Source: Thermoplasmata archaeon (GTDB lineage Archaea; Thermoplasmatota; Thermoplasmata; Sysuiplasmatales; Sysuiplasmataceae). Taken from it: a stretch of DNA of 64,000 nt. A program made the translations under genes and the position numbers. The notes under the pieces were generated by a model, which worked only from the letters and a program-made list of their open reading frames with translations, was not told the origin of the DNA and searched no databases. Below, piece by piece: positions 1 to 8,485 of this stretch. The stretch's first letter is position 1, and the number at the start of each line of letters is the position of its first letter. Location: NCBI GenBank assembly GCA_021806165.1, contig JAJZXY010000012.1, positions 1 to 64,000 of the forward strand, read 5' to 3'.

Positions 1-192
1 AGACATCTGTCGGCTGTGAGCGAGTGCATATGACAGGGTGTATGCACTTTCTCACGAAAACGTTTTCGGTCAAAACCAACAGGTGCCTAATCAACAGCGG
101 TCATTTTCAATCGACTGACCAGTTACGGCGAATACGCTACGTTCTCAACCTTGATATAGCATGCAGACCAATGGCTGTACTGAGCGAGGGGA

Positions 193-840
193 ATGGCGTA
201 TTCGGCCGTCGGCATCATAGTCTACCTGTATTCGCTTTTCTCGCCGTACAGGATTGCGGAGTACATATCGGCGAACATACCGCAGGAGCTGACATACGCT
301 CAGATGGCCTTTGTATTCGTCCTGGCTGCGGCCCTGCTGGCAGGGAAGAGGAAGACGCTCAACGCACTGCTGCTTCTCTTCGGCGCATTTGAGGGGTACG
401 TGCTTGCATCATTCATACTCCCGCACATTTCTGCCGGGCCGGAGACGGCGCTTGCAGCCACTCTCATTTCGATGGGCGCGGTCGCATACCTTGTATACAA
501 GGCTGCAAGGTTTGCAATATCGGCATACCTTGCACTCCTGCTCGGAACAGCATACATTGCACTGGTCGGACAGGCGGCAACCGCGCCTCTTGTAACCGTG
601 GCCGCCTTCGCTGCAGCGTTCATTTTCTACAGGTACATAGCGTCGGTGGTAGCGGCTCTGCTAGGCTCAGCTCTGCTCCTGCTCTTCCTCATTGAGCTCG
701 ACATACCTGGCTTTGCGCCATTCCTTATTTCTGCCTCAGCATTCGCGCTCAGCATTCTGGTCAGGTACACCGCGTCGAGAGTGACAGAGGGAAGGGCTAG
801 GGCCGCCAGGCGTGCAAGGCTGAACAGGATGAGGGACTGA
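193..840 (+). CDS. Hypothetical polytopic membrane protein
   Basis: I do not recognise the family. The 215-residue product is made almost entirely of hydrophobic segments (about seven candidate membrane helices between residues 5 and 195) separated by very short loops, and ends in a strongly basic tail (residues 196-215, many Arg). The ATG at 193 follows a GAGGGG ribosome-binding-like run, and a TATA-like element (TTGATATAGC, about 152-161) lies upstream. It converges on nmd3 with only four bases between the stops. The 192 bases before it hold only this promoter-like element. Role unknown; an integral membrane protein is the only safe statement. Confidence 0.6.
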   Translation: MAYSAVGIIVYLYSLFSPYRIAEYISANIPQELTYAQMAFVFVLAAALLAGKRKTLNALLLLFGAFEGYVLASFILPHISAGPETALAATLISMGAVAYLVYKAARFAISAYLALLLGTAYIALVGQAATAPLVTVAAFAAAFIFYRYIASVVAALLGSALLLLFLIELDIPGFAPFLISASAFALSILVRYTASRVTEGRARAARRARLNRMRD

Positions 841-844
841 GCGC

Positions 845-1879
845 TCAGCGCGGCGCCGCAGCGAGCAGCTCGTCGTTGAGCGTCACAACCCTGATTCTCG
901 ACCCCCTGTCCGCTCCCGCCTGGAGGGGCATTTCGCGCACCTCCATCGTCCTCTCATTCCTGACTGCCATTCTCTCCCCGCGCAGCTCAACCACCTCTGC
1001 CCAGTCCTCCAGCTCTCTTCCGCCAACAAGCCTGACAGAGGTGCTGTCGGACGGCCTGACCCTCAGCTCCTCCCCACCTCCAAGAGGTGAGAGGGCAATG
1101 AATTCCCCCGTGCCAGTCACGGAGTGGTAGGAGCCCCTGTACTGGACGTAGTCGCCTGGCTTGAACATTGCAAGCCTGATGAGGAATGTGGTCCTGTAGA
1201 CCTCCTTCCCGTTCCTCCTTCCGTAGAGCTTCCTTGTGGGAAGGACGGATGAGCCGAACCTCTGGGCAATCTTCTTTGCTATTGATGCTCCGATCATGTT
1301 TGAGCTGAGTGCAATATCCACTCCACCCCTCGTCTGCCTTATGCCTGAAACGAAGAAGCCCTTCTCGGACTTCTCATAATCAGCGCACAGCCTGCTGGCA
1401 TATGCGAGGACGCGGTCCATGACCTCCTCCCTGACGCTGCCCGAGGCACGGAGCTGTATTGTGGATTCGAAATACTGGCCGCTGCGCCTGTTGCACGTCG
1501 GGCAAGTGTTGCCCTCAACCCTGACGACAAGCGTGTGCTCCTCCTCCTTCCTGACGCCGTGGGTCGACAGGGTGAGGGAGACGCGGACATTTGATGAATT
1601 CTCGGAAGGATTCAGGCCGTCTGTCTCAAGAGTCATGAGGATGGCCCCTCCTCCAAGGGTGACAGCCTTCCTGATCTCCCCCTTCATGACCCTGTCGGGA
1701 TCCCTGACCTCGGCCCAGCTGCTACCTCGCTTCATCTTTCCGCATGAGGGGCATATCTCGAATGTGAGCGAACCGGGCATCGACGAAAGTGTTTCACCCG
1801 AACTGATGCAGTCGCTGCAGAAGACGGTGCCCGGCACAGCCTCGCGGCCGCACCTGATGCAGAACATGCTGCGCGACAT
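845..1879 (-). CDS. nmd3: NMD3-family ribosome-associated protein
   Basis: Archaeal homologue of eukaryotic NMD3, the adaptor for export and late maturation of the large ribosomal subunit; in archaea a role in large-subunit biogenesis is inferred. The N-terminus carries treble-clef zinc ribbons: CIRCG and CSDC (residues 7-30), CPSCG near 45, and CPTC near 130, followed by the NMD3 core. The ATG at 1879 is preferred over the upstream GTG at 1885 because a TATA box (GCTTAATTACC on the minus strand, 1901-1911) is centred 27 bases upstream, giving a leaderless transcript. That promoter overlaps the end of hpaD. Length, 344 residues, suits archaeal members. Confidence 0.85.
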   Translation of the reverse strand: MSRSMFCIRCGREAVPGTVFCSDCISSGETLSSMPGSLTFEICPSCGKMKRGSSWAEVRDPDRVMKGEIRKAVTLGGGAILMTLETDGLNPSENSSNVRVSLTLSTHGVRKEEEHTLVVRVEGNTCPTCNRRSGQYFESTIQLRASGSVREEVMDRVLAYASRLCADYEKSEKGFFVSGIRQTRGGVDIALSSNMIGASIAKKIAQRFGSSVLPTRKLYGRRNGKEVYRTTFLIRLAMFKPGDYVQYRGSYHSVTGTGEFIALSPLGGGEELRVRPSDSTSVRLVGGRELEDWAEVVELRGERMAVRNERTMEVREMPLQAGADRGSRIRVVTLNDELLAAAPR

Positions 1880-1900
1880 GTCCACATGATTGAGCTCACT

Positions 1901-1911
1901 GGTAATTAAGC
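1901..1911 (-). promoter_or_regulatory. TATA box of nmd3
   Basis: GCTTAATTACC on the minus strand, centred about 27 bases upstream of the ATG at 1879, the spacing expected for an archaeal leaderless transcript. It sits across the stop codon of hpaD, so nmd3 can be transcribed independently of the hpa genes. Confidence 0.5.
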
Positions 1912-2892
1912 ATCATGTGCAGCAGGCCCGGTCCTCACCGCCTTCCCTCCGAATACCGAGTATACAGGTGAGGCATCGCGCCACCAGCTCTCGGGAGCGG
2001 GAGTCCCCCAGAATGTCTGCCTCTGCGGATCCGTCGGCTTCCAGACAACAGGCGGGAGATAGGGGTCCGCAGCCAGGTAGTCGCCTGTGTACAGTTCAAT
2101 CCTGATGCCGTCCGGATCGCGGAGGTAGAGGAAGAATGCGTTGGTGATGCCGTGCCTTCCCGGTCCGCGCTCAATGCTTGCCGAATAGCCGGACGAGGAG
2201 AGTATGTCTGCGGCGTCAAGAATGCTGTCCCTGTCATTCACAACGAAGCCCGCATGGTGGAATCTGGGTCCCCTCCCCTCCATCAGGGCGACGTCGTGGC
2301 TGGAGGGCTTGCGCCTGAGCCATGCGGCCGACACCTTCCCACCGCCACTCCTTCCCTCCACATACTCGCTGACCGCAAATGAAAGACTGCCCTCATACCA
2401 TGAAAGTGCGGCATCCACATCCCTCACGAACAGGTTGAAATGATCCAGGCGCATCACCCTCGCGCCATGCTGGCTGTGGAAGCGCTGCAGCATCCACTCC
2501 CTCCCCTCCGACTCGTTGAACAACTCGACCGGAAAACCTAGCCTGTCCTGGAAGCGTATTGCCCTGCCTATCCCCTCCTCGCCGCCTGCCTCCACATCAA
2601 TGAAGCGCAGCCCCTCTTCATCAAGCAGAGCTGCCGCCCTGTCCATATCCTCCCCGCCCCTGACGCGAAATGCAATGTGGCCTATGCCCGTCCTGGACGA
2701 TTTGGTAAGAGTGAGGCAGTGGTGCATCCTGTCCTCTATTCCCCTGAGGTGTATGCTGCGACCGTCTTCGTGGCTTACTGTGAATCCGAGCACGTCCACA
2801 TAGAAGCGCCTCGACCGCTCAAGGTCGGAGACGAGGAATTCCGCATGCGATGCCCTCACAATGTCAGGCGGGAGCGGCCGCTCACCATTCAT
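1906..2892 (-). CDS. hpaD: 3,4-Dihydroxyphenylacetate 2,3-dioxygenase (extradiol)
   Basis: Vicinal-oxygen-chelate ring-cleaving dioxygenase expected to open homoprotocatechuate to 5-carboxymethyl-2-hydroxymuconate semialdehyde using Fe(II) or Mn(II). It has two glyoxalase-fold modules, residues about 14-135 and 148-270. Metal ligands are visible in the second: His in RLDHFNLF, His in FHHAGF and Glu in IRIELYTGDY. The tail contains WGTPAPESWW, very like the C-terminal segment of Brevibacterium-type HpaD. Its ATG overlaps the end of hpaB by 11 bases, so the two are translationally linked. Length 328 is somewhat short of the bacterial enzymes, mostly at the C-terminus. Confidence 0.87.
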   Translation of the reverse strand: MNGERPLPPDIVRASHAEFLVSDLERSRRFYVDVLGFTVSHEDGRSIHLRGIEDRMHHCLTLTKSSRTGIGHIAFRVRGGEDMDRAAALLDEEGLRFIDVEAGGEEGIGRAIRFQDRLGFPVELFNESEGREWMLQRFHSQHGARVMRLDHFNLFVRDVDAALSWYEGSLSFAVSEYVEGRSGGGKVSAAWLRRKPSSHDVALMEGRGPRFHHAGFVVNDRDSILDAADILSSSGYSASIERGPGRHGITNAFFLYLRDPDGIRIELYTGDYLAADPYLPPVVWKPTDPQRQTFWGTPAPESWWRDASPVYSVFGGKAVRTGPAAHDA

Positions 2893-4327
2893 GCAGCATC
2901 TCCCTTATCCTCTGCTTGTACGGCTCCTTGTCGTACCAGTTGTACAGAGCGCCTGCCATCCTGACAGGGTCGCCGAAGAAGAAGCGCTCGTAGAGCTCCT
3001 GCCTTGACCCGAATGAGCTGCCTGCGACATCCCACGCGAGCCTGAAGAGCCTTATCCTCTCCTCAGCACCTGCATTCCTGGCCACGTAGTAGCGGTCTAT
3101 GTAATCCCTGACATCGGACTGCATGTCCCCCTCGGTGGGAAGGGACATGAGTCCGCTTGCACCGAGCTGCTGCACAGTCTCCCTGATTGACGGGTAGAGC
3201 CTGGGATAGATGTTCCTTGCCACGTTCAGGTACCTGAATTCGGGCGTGAGCACACCCCACCTGTTGAGCCTGGCCTCCGATTCGGATGCGATTACCAGTG
3301 AGCGCATAGTTTCCAGAACCATGATCACCTTCGCGATCTTCTCCTGCACATGCTGGAACTGCTCAATCCCTATGGTTTCTGCAATGGATGAGAGGAGGCC
3401 GAGGAAGAATTCAGTCTTCGAGCTGTCCCTCACCGCCACCTGGTGTGACATGTGCACAACAGCATCAGTGGCCTCGTGGAGAGCGTTTGCCCTCTCCGGA
3501 TCCTCAAGCAGGAATATGCGCTCCTTCGGCACAAGGACGTCGTCGAAAATCACCACCGCATCCTGCTCGTCGAATGAGTGTGACATGGGATGGTCGAAGC
3601 GCGACGGGTGTGAAAGGCTCTCCCTGCAGAGGAATTTGAGCCCCTTCGTCCCGACTGGAAGAGCGAATGCCATCGCATAGGGCATATCCTCCTTGCCGCT
3701 CTTTATGACTGTGGACGGGAAAACTATGATCTCATCAGCCATCGGGAAGGTGGCTAGCATCCTCGCCCCCCTGACGACCACCCCGTCCCTCCTCTTCTCA
3801 ACAATCCTCGCTGCCAAAAACGGGTCATCCTGGGAAGACGCGGGCAGGGAACGGTTTGCCTGCGGGTTGATGAGCGTGTGTGTCATGAGAAGGTCATTGT
3901 CCCTCACGTGTGCGAAAAATGCCTTGATGTTCTCCCCGTATTCCCTCCCCCCCTGGGCAAAGAACTTCCAGGCGGAAGCCATAGCCATGATGTCGCTGTT
4001 GAGATAGTCGGGTGTCCTGCCGAGGAAGCCAGAGGAGTAGTCTGCCCACCGCTTAATCATCCTCCTCCTCCTCTCCAGATCCCCCTTCCTCCTCGGGCGC
4101 AGAAAGCTCATGCCCGTCCTCTCCCCGCTTTCGGGGGAGATGAATGTCATCTCCTCAGCAATGCCCGGGTCTGTCTGCATGTCATAGAGCGCCGCCATGG
4201 ACTTCGCAATGCCGCTGAAGGCGGGGTGGTCTGTTATGCGCTGGCCAACCCTCCTTCCGCCTATCCATATCTCGCGCTTCGTCCTGTCCAGATCCCTCAG
4301 GTACTCGCTGCCGCTCCTTACTGCCAT
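2882..4327 (-). CDS. hpaB: 4-Hydroxyphenylacetate 3-monooxygenase, oxygenase component
   Basis: FADH2-using hydroxylase of the HpaB/PvcC family, expected to convert 4-hydroxyphenylacetate to 3,4-dihydroxyphenylacetate, the substrate of the adjacent hpaD product. Family signatures are the N-terminal SGSEYLRDL and REIWIGGRRV, followed by HPAF and the acyl-CoA-dehydrogenase-like helical core with DRYYVARNAGAEERIRLFRLAWD near the C-terminus. The open frame extends back to 4426, but the ATG at 4327 starts the family homology, gives 481 residues and has a good ribosome-binding site (GGAGGGTGAGG). No flavin reductase partner (hpaC) is seen in the window. It is preceded by a 225-base intergenic region with two dyads. 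Confidence 0.87.
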   Translation of the reverse strand: MAVRSGSEYLRDLDRTKREIWIGGRRVGQRITDHPAFSGIAKSMAALYDMQTDPGIAEEMTFISPESGERTGMSFLRPRRKGDLERRRRMIKRWADYSSGFLGRTPDYLNSDIMAMASAWKFFAQGGREYGENIKAFFAHVRDNDLLMTHTLINPQANRSLPASSQDDPFLAARIVEKRRDGVVVRGARMLATFPMADEIIVFPSTVIKSGKEDMPYAMAFALPVGTKGLKFLCRESLSHPSRFDHPMSHSFDEQDAVVIFDDVLVPKERIFLLEDPERANALHEATDAVVHMSHQVAVRDSSKTEFFLGLLSSIAETIGIEQFQHVQEKIAKVIMVLETMRSLVIASESEARLNRWGVLTPEFRYLNVARNIYPRLYPSIRETVQQLGASGLMSLPTEGDMQSDVRDYIDRYYVARNAGAEERIRLFRLAWDVAGSSFGSRQELYERFFFGDPVRMAGALYNWYDKEPYKQRIREMLHEW

Positions 4328-4444
4328 CTGCCCCTCACCCTCCAAAAGCAGCCGGCACGCGCCAGGGATGAGCTCAACATGTCGAAAGAGCGGACCGACC
4401 TGGACCCGGTGAAATGCACTCTCCAACTGATGTTATGCCTGAAC

Positions 4445-4531
4445 TGCACCGGCAAACCCCCACTTCTAGGCTGACCGGTGCAACTGCTTTTCGTCCAATA
4501 TACTTTGCCAGATTTATTTTGCCACGGCAAA
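4445..4531 (-). promoter_or_regulatory. hpaB upstream region with two dyads and a TATA-like element
   Basis: Between gnaD and hpaB there is a TATA-like AAAGTATATTGG (minus strand, about 4495-4506) flanked by two inverted repeats. TTTGCC-AC-GGCAAA (4518-4531) lies upstream, with a further TTTGCCA copy at 4504-4510. TGCACCGG (4445-4452) pairs perfectly with CCGGTGCA (4475-4482) across 22 bases. Predicted transcription would start near 4475, leaving a leader of about 145 bases. The layout suits control of aromatic degradation by a regulator, but no regulator gene is adjacent. Confidence 0.35.
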
Positions 4532-4552
4532 GAGCCCGACGGCGGAGACTCA

Positions 4553-5728
4553 CTACTTCCAGGTGCCGCCAATCACCCAGACAGGTTCGTCGGGGTTGAA
4601 GTACTCCTGCCCCTCCACCCTGAGCTCACCAAGCAGCTTCTCATTCACATCAACACCGAGGCCGGGCTTCCTGCTGACGCTGTAATGGCCGTCAACCACA
4701 GGGGTGGAGTCGCCTATCAGGTCCCTCTTCCACTGGGGGAAGAAGTCGTAGAATGACTCCTGTATGAGGAAGTTGGGTATGGATGCGTCAAGCTGTATGG
4801 TAACTGCATTCTGTATCGGGCCGAATGCGTTGTGGAATGCCATCTCAATGCCGTATGCCTCCGCGATTGCGGACAGCTTCTTCGCCTCAGTCACTCCGCC
4901 GCAGTTCGTTATGTCAGCCTGGAAGAAGTCAAGCAGGTGCCTTGAGGCAAGAGAGACGAAATGCTGCTTTGAGAGCACGCGTTCGCCCAGAGCCACCCGG
5001 ACGCCGGTCCTCTCCCTGTATTTTATCAGCCCCTCCATGTTCTCCGGATGCACCGGTTCCTCTGCGAAGAGCGGGTTGAAGGGCTCAAGCGCCTTTGCGA
5101 TCTGAATGGCTGAATTGGGATTGAACCTTCCATGGTGCTCTATGAGAAGGTCCACCTTCTCCCCGGCAGCGTCCCTGACAGCCTCCAGTCTTGCCACGGC
5201 CTTCTTTATTCCCTCCGCGTCTATCCAGTCGAAGGCGGAGCCGAATATGTCGAACTTCAGGCCCGTATAACCCTTTGCTACAATCTCCTTGGTCCTCTTT
5301 CCCCACTGTTCGGGAGTCACGCAGCCGCTGTACCATCCGTTGGCGTAGACCCTGACCTTCTCCCTGAAGCCTCCTCCCAGCAGCCTGTGTATGGGCGTCC
5401 CTGTGCTCTTACCTATTATGTCCCAGCAGGCTATATCAAATGCGCTCAGCGCCGTGGTGGATTCGAATGATTCTGAGAGGTAGAAGTCATTCTTGTACCA
5501 CTCCCACCTGTTCCTCTCAACGTCGAACGGATCCCTCCCCCTGTACACCCTGCCGACCTCTTTGAGCGAGGCGACAACCGGCTGGACGCGCAGGGTCGGG
5601 ACGGCCTCGCCGTAACCCACAGTGCCGTCGTCTGTCGTGAGCTTGAGCAGAATGGCCGAGGAAGCCCATGTCTGACCGTGTGCAACTTCCTTGCCGAGCT
5701 GATATACCTCAAAATCAGTAATCTTCAT
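4553..5728 (-). CDS. gnaD: D-gluconate/D-galactonate dehydratase (enolase superfamily)
   Basis: Dehydrates gluconate (and often galactonate) to 2-keto-3-deoxy sugar acids in the archaeal branched Entner-Doudoroff pathway. The 391-residue product closely resembles Sulfolobus and Picrophilus gluconate dehydratase: TWASS and GYGEAVPTLRV near the N-terminus, SAFDIACWDIIGK, YTGLKFDIFG, the metal-binding carboxylates in LIEHHGRFN, FAEEPVHPE and ALGER, the His of AFHNAFG, FPQWKRDLI, and an almost invariant C-terminal EPVWVIGGTWK. A minus-strand TATA (TTTTTATTAA, about 5746-5755) 24 bases upstream supports the ATG at 5728 with a leaderless transcript. It is set among aromatic-degradation genes with its own promoter. 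Confidence 0.9.
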   Translation of the reverse strand: MKITDFEVYQLGKEVAHGQTWASSAILLKLTTDDGTVGYGEAVPTLRVQPVVASLKEVGRVYRGRDPFDVERNRWEWYKNDFYLSESFESTTALSAFDIACWDIIGKSTGTPIHRLLGGGFREKVRVYANGWYSGCVTPEQWGKRTKEIVAKGYTGLKFDIFGSAFDWIDAEGIKKAVARLEAVRDAAGEKVDLLIEHHGRFNPNSAIQIAKALEPFNPLFAEEPVHPENMEGLIKYRERTGVRVALGERVLSKQHFVSLASRHLLDFFQADITNCGGVTEAKKLSAIAEAYGIEMAFHNAFGPIQNAVTIQLDASIPNFLIQESFYDFFPQWKRDLIGDSTPVVDGHYSVSRKPGLGVDVNEKLLGELRVEGQEYFNPDEPVWVIGGTWK

Positions 5729-5745
5729 GAGTGTGCAATGGCGGG

Positions 5746-5755
5746 ATTAATAAAA
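5746..5755 (-). promoter_or_regulatory. TATA box of gnaD
   Basis: AT-rich element reading TTTTTATTAA on the minus strand, centred about 24-25 bases upstream of the gnaD ATG, in the 32-base gap after the hpaG-like gene. It indicates separate transcription from the operon upstream. Confidence 0.5.
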
Positions 5756-5760
5756 ATGGT

Positions 5761-6522
5761 TTACGATTCCGGCACAGTTCCTCCCTCGGCTGTAACCGTG
5801 TTGCTAAGCGTCCCAATCCCCCCGACAGCTATCTCCACAATGTCGCCGGGCACGATCCTGGAAATTCCCCTGGGCGTGCCTGTCAGGATGACGTCGCCGG
5901 GCAGCAGCGTCATGAATCCTGACAGGAACTCGATGACCTCCGGTATTGAATGCACAAACATGGATGTGTTCCCCTCCTGCACCACCCTCCCGTTGACGCG
6001 TGTCTCAATGCTGAGTGAGCTGGCATCTGCTATGTCTGCCGCATCTACCATCCAGGGGCCCAGTGGAAGGAATGTGTCGAAGCACTTTGCCTTGACTGGA
6101 GGCCTGAATGTGTTTGTTATGAAATCCCTGGCGGTGACGTCGTTAGCTATCGTGTAGCCGCCGACATGCTCCATGGCATCCTCCCTCCCCGTGCGCCTGC
6201 ATGCCCTTCCAATCACGACTGCCAGCTCAGCTTCATAGTGGACATGTGTTGCACCGGCGGGGTAGACAATGGGTGTAAGGTGACCTGTCAGCGAACTGGG
6301 AGGCTTGAAGAATGGTATTGGACCCTCCCCGGTCTTCAGGCCCAGCTCGTCTGCATGCTCCCTGTAATTGAGCACAAGTCCCACAATCTTCGACGGCTCC
6401 ACCGGGGGTAGCCATGTTATGTCGTCAGTCCCGTAGGCATTGCCCCCGGCGTCGATTATGCTCCTCCCCTCAACCCTCCCTGCAAGCACCTTCCCGCCGG
6501 AGGTGAACCTCGCATGCCTCAT
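5761..6522 (-). CDS. Fumarylacetoacetase-fold enzyme, HpaG-like decarboxylase/isomerase
   Basis: FAH-superfamily protein resembling HpaG, which decarboxylates and isomerises ring-cleavage products in the homoprotocatechuate meta-pathway. Visible signatures are NYREHADELG, the metal-binding pair YEAELAVVIGR (two Glu), GGYTIANDVTARDF, then FDTFLPLGPWMVDAADI, VNGRVVQEGNTSMFVHSIPEVIEFLS and the closing GDVILTGTPRGIS. The FLPLGPW and VNG..QEG wording is closer to HpaG than to generic acylpyruvases. It overlaps the dapA stop by four bases (ATGA), so it is translated with the thrC-hom-dapA run although its chemistry points to hpaB/hpaD. Confident at family level; substrate inferred. Confidence 0.75.
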   Translation of the reverse strand: MRHARFTSGGKVLAGRVEGRSIIDAGGNAYGTDDITWLPPVEPSKIVGLVLNYREHADELGLKTGEGPIPFFKPPSSLTGHLTPIVYPAGATHVHYEAELAVVIGRACRRTGREDAMEHVGGYTIANDVTARDFITNTFRPPVKAKCFDTFLPLGPWMVDAADIADASSLSIETRVNGRVVQEGNTSMFVHSIPEVIEFLSGFMTLLPGDVILTGTPRGISRIVPGDIVEIAVGGIGTLSNTVTAEGGTVPES

Positions 6523-7427
6523 CTGCCGCCCCTCTTCGGAAGCAGACCATAGTCATGGAGCAGGGAGCGCATCCTTGTGGTGAGGTCATCGGAGAGCGGC
6601 ACAAGCGGCGGCCGCAGTATATTCTGCACCCTTCCAAGCATTGCCATTGCCGCCTTAAGGGGGACAGGGTTGGTGTCCCAGAATATCGATTCGTTGATGC
6701 GGAAGAGTGCATGATGCAGCCTCCTTGCCTCATCCCACCTTCCAGCTGCAGCATGGTTGTAGAGGTCGGCGACCTCGGTCGGGAGCAGGTTGGCTGTGGC
6801 GCTGAAATGACCTGAGCCTCCGACCGCAAGCATAGGCAGGCACAGGGACTCTATGCCTGAGTAGACAAGAAAATCATCGCCGCACTCCTGCAGGAGGCGA
6901 GTGACCTGGTCCATATCCCTGTTCGACTCCTTTATCCCCACAAGGTTGCCGCACACACCGCGCAGCCTGCCTGCCGTCGAAGCTTCCATGTTCGTGGCAG
7001 TCCTCCCCGGTATGTTGTAGATGATGACAGGGAGGGATGTGGAGGATGAAACATCCCTGAAATACCTGTACAGGCCCTCCTGTGACGGCCTGTTGTAGTA
7101 CGGAACTATTACCAGCGCTGCGTCCGCACCCGCCTTCTCCGCGGATGAAGTGAGGCGCAGCGTTTCAGGAAGGTTGTTTGTGCCCGTGCCTGCCACAACC
7201 GGCCTCCTTCCCGCCGTGGCGCCCACCGCCACCTCAAAGAGTCTTTCCCTCTCGCCGTGGGTCAGGGAGCTAGGCTCACCCGTTGTGCCAGCAACCGAAA
7301 TGCCGTGGCTCCCGCCCGCAATCTGGAATTCTATCAGCGACAGAACTGCCGCCTCGTCCACACCTCCGCTTGCGTCAAATGGCGTGACAAGCGGAACAAT
7401 CGATCCCCTGAGCCCTTCCCTGATCAT
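6519..7427 (-). CDS. dapA: DapA-family aldolase (4-hydroxy-tetrahydrodipicolinate synthase type)
   Basis: Class I aldolase of the DHDPS/NAL family. All key DapA residues can be placed: Thr48-Thr49 in GTTGE, Tyr111 in PYYNRPSQEG, Tyr137 and the carboxylate-binding Arg142 in YNIPGRT, and the Schiff-base Lys166 in GIKES. The Arg favours aspartate semialdehyde plus pyruvate, matching the preceding hom and thrC of the aspartate pathway. The ATG at 7427 is chosen because the longer frame would overlap hom and adds no family sequence. Its four-base overlap with the hpaG-like gene leaves open a role as the aldolase ending homoprotocatechuate breakdown, or as a 2-keto-3-deoxygluconate aldolase. Confidence 0.8.
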   Translation of the reverse strand: MIREGLRGSIVPLVTPFDASGGVDEAAVLSLIEFQIAGGSHGISVAGTTGEPSSLTHGERERLFEVAVGATAGRRPVVAGTGTNNLPETLRLTSSAEKAGADAALVIVPYYNRPSQEGLYRYFRDVSSSTSLPVIIYNIPGRTATNMEASTAGRLRGVCGNLVGIKESNRDMDQVTRLLQECGDDFLVYSGIESLCLPMLAVGGSGHFSATANLLPTEVADLYNHAAAGRWDEARRLHHALFRINESIFWDTNPVPLKAAMAMLGRVQNILRPPLVPLSDDLTTRMRSLLHDYGLLPKRGGR

Positions 7428-7449
7428 CGCCCAACCAGCCGTCCTCCCA

Positions 7450-8478
7450 TCAGGAAGTGCGGGCCTGATTATCTCTTTTACCCTCGCGTGCATCGAGAAG
7501 GGATGCAATATCCCTCGCCACGGCCCTTGCAGTTTCCACGGCTCCGGCACCTGTCCCAATGAGTGTGAATTCGTTGCCGTCCTCGAGTGTGTATGTCAGA
7601 GCGTTGTAAGTTCCACCGACGTTCAGGTGGTCAGAACTGCTCACCAGTTCAGGCGATACGCGGAGCACCTCCTCTCCCGGAATGTAGGTGGAAATGAGCT
7701 TCAGGCTCCTTCCACTGCTCTCCGCCTCCCTGAACATTTCGGGGGTGACCGCCTCTATGCCCGTCATGTCCACGTCAGGAAGTGTGTACTCCCTTCCCGC
7801 GAGAGTGTTGGCGAGTATCACAATCTTGGCTGAGCTGTCAAGGCCCCTGATGTCATTAGTGGGATCCGTTTCCGCTATCCCCGCGGCCTTTGCCTCGGTT
7901 ATTGCGCTGTCAGCGGGAAGGCCCTCAGACATGCGCGTCAGAACGAAATTGGTTGTGCCGTTGAGAATGCCCCTCAGTGATGCGATGGATGAATCACGCC
8001 TGCAGAGCATGCCGAAGTCTATGAAAGGCGTGCCTCCTCCGACGGTTGCACTGAACATTATCGAGCTGCCCGCCCTCCTGGCCTCCCCCAAGACGAGCGG
8101 TGCATGAAGGGCAAGAGGCCCCTTGTTGGCAGTTACGACGTCCATCCCCTTCCTGAATGCCGCAAGAACGCAGTCCAGCGAAGGTTTTGCATCCCTGAAA
8201 TTGGTCGTCATGCAGTCAACGAGTACATCTGCGTCGCTCTCAGCTATGACGTCAAGCAGCCTCCCCCCCTCCTTCCAGCCATGGAGGGAGTGTAGTTTGC
8301 CCGAGCGCTTCGATGCTGCAATCTCCAGGGGCTTCATTCCCTGCGTGTGAAGATAGCCACCTGAATCGGCAATGGCTGAAACCTGGATTCCGCTCCCTCC
8401 CCGGGAGTAGCGTACCTCCGGAAGCATTTCGAGCAGAGAAAGGCCGACCTTCCCTGCACCGAGCAGGAGTATTTTCAA
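7450..8478 (-). CDS. hom: Homoserine dehydrogenase
   Basis: Reduces aspartate 4-semialdehyde to homoserine in threonine/methionine biosynthesis. The N-terminal Rossmann fold has LLGAGKVG (residues 6-12), then TANKGPLA with catalytic-region Lys119, GGGTPFIDF, the family signature GILNGTTNFVLTRM, and AAGIAETDPTNDIRGLDSSAK. At 342 residues it lacks the C-terminal ACT domain that gives threonine feedback in many bacteria. It lies seven bases after thrC and 22 bases before dapA, so the three probably form one transcript. No aspartokinase is seen in the window. Confidence 0.92.
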   Translation of the reverse strand: MKILLLGAGKVGLSLLEMLPEVRYSRGGSGIQVSAIADSGGYLHTQGMKPLEIAASKRSGKLHSLHGWKEGGRLLDVIAESDADVLVDCMTTNFRDAKPSLDCVLAAFRKGMDVVTANKGPLALHAPLVLGEARRAGSSIMFSATVGGGTPFIDFGMLCRRDSSIASLRGILNGTTNFVLTRMSEGLPADSAITEAKAAGIAETDPTNDIRGLDSSAKIVILANTLAGREYTLPDVDMTGIEAVTPEMFREAESSGRSLKLISTYIPGEEVLRVSPELVSSSDHLNVGGTYNALTYTLEDGNEFTLIGTGAGAVETARAVARDIASLLDAREGKRDNQARTS

Positions 8479-8485
8479 TTCCCGC

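Noticed and set aside
24-392. 122-codon frame at the window start
   Set aside because: Overlaps the membrane-protein gene at 193 in another frame, has no recognisable composition or ribosome-binding site, and reads as a shadow of that gene.
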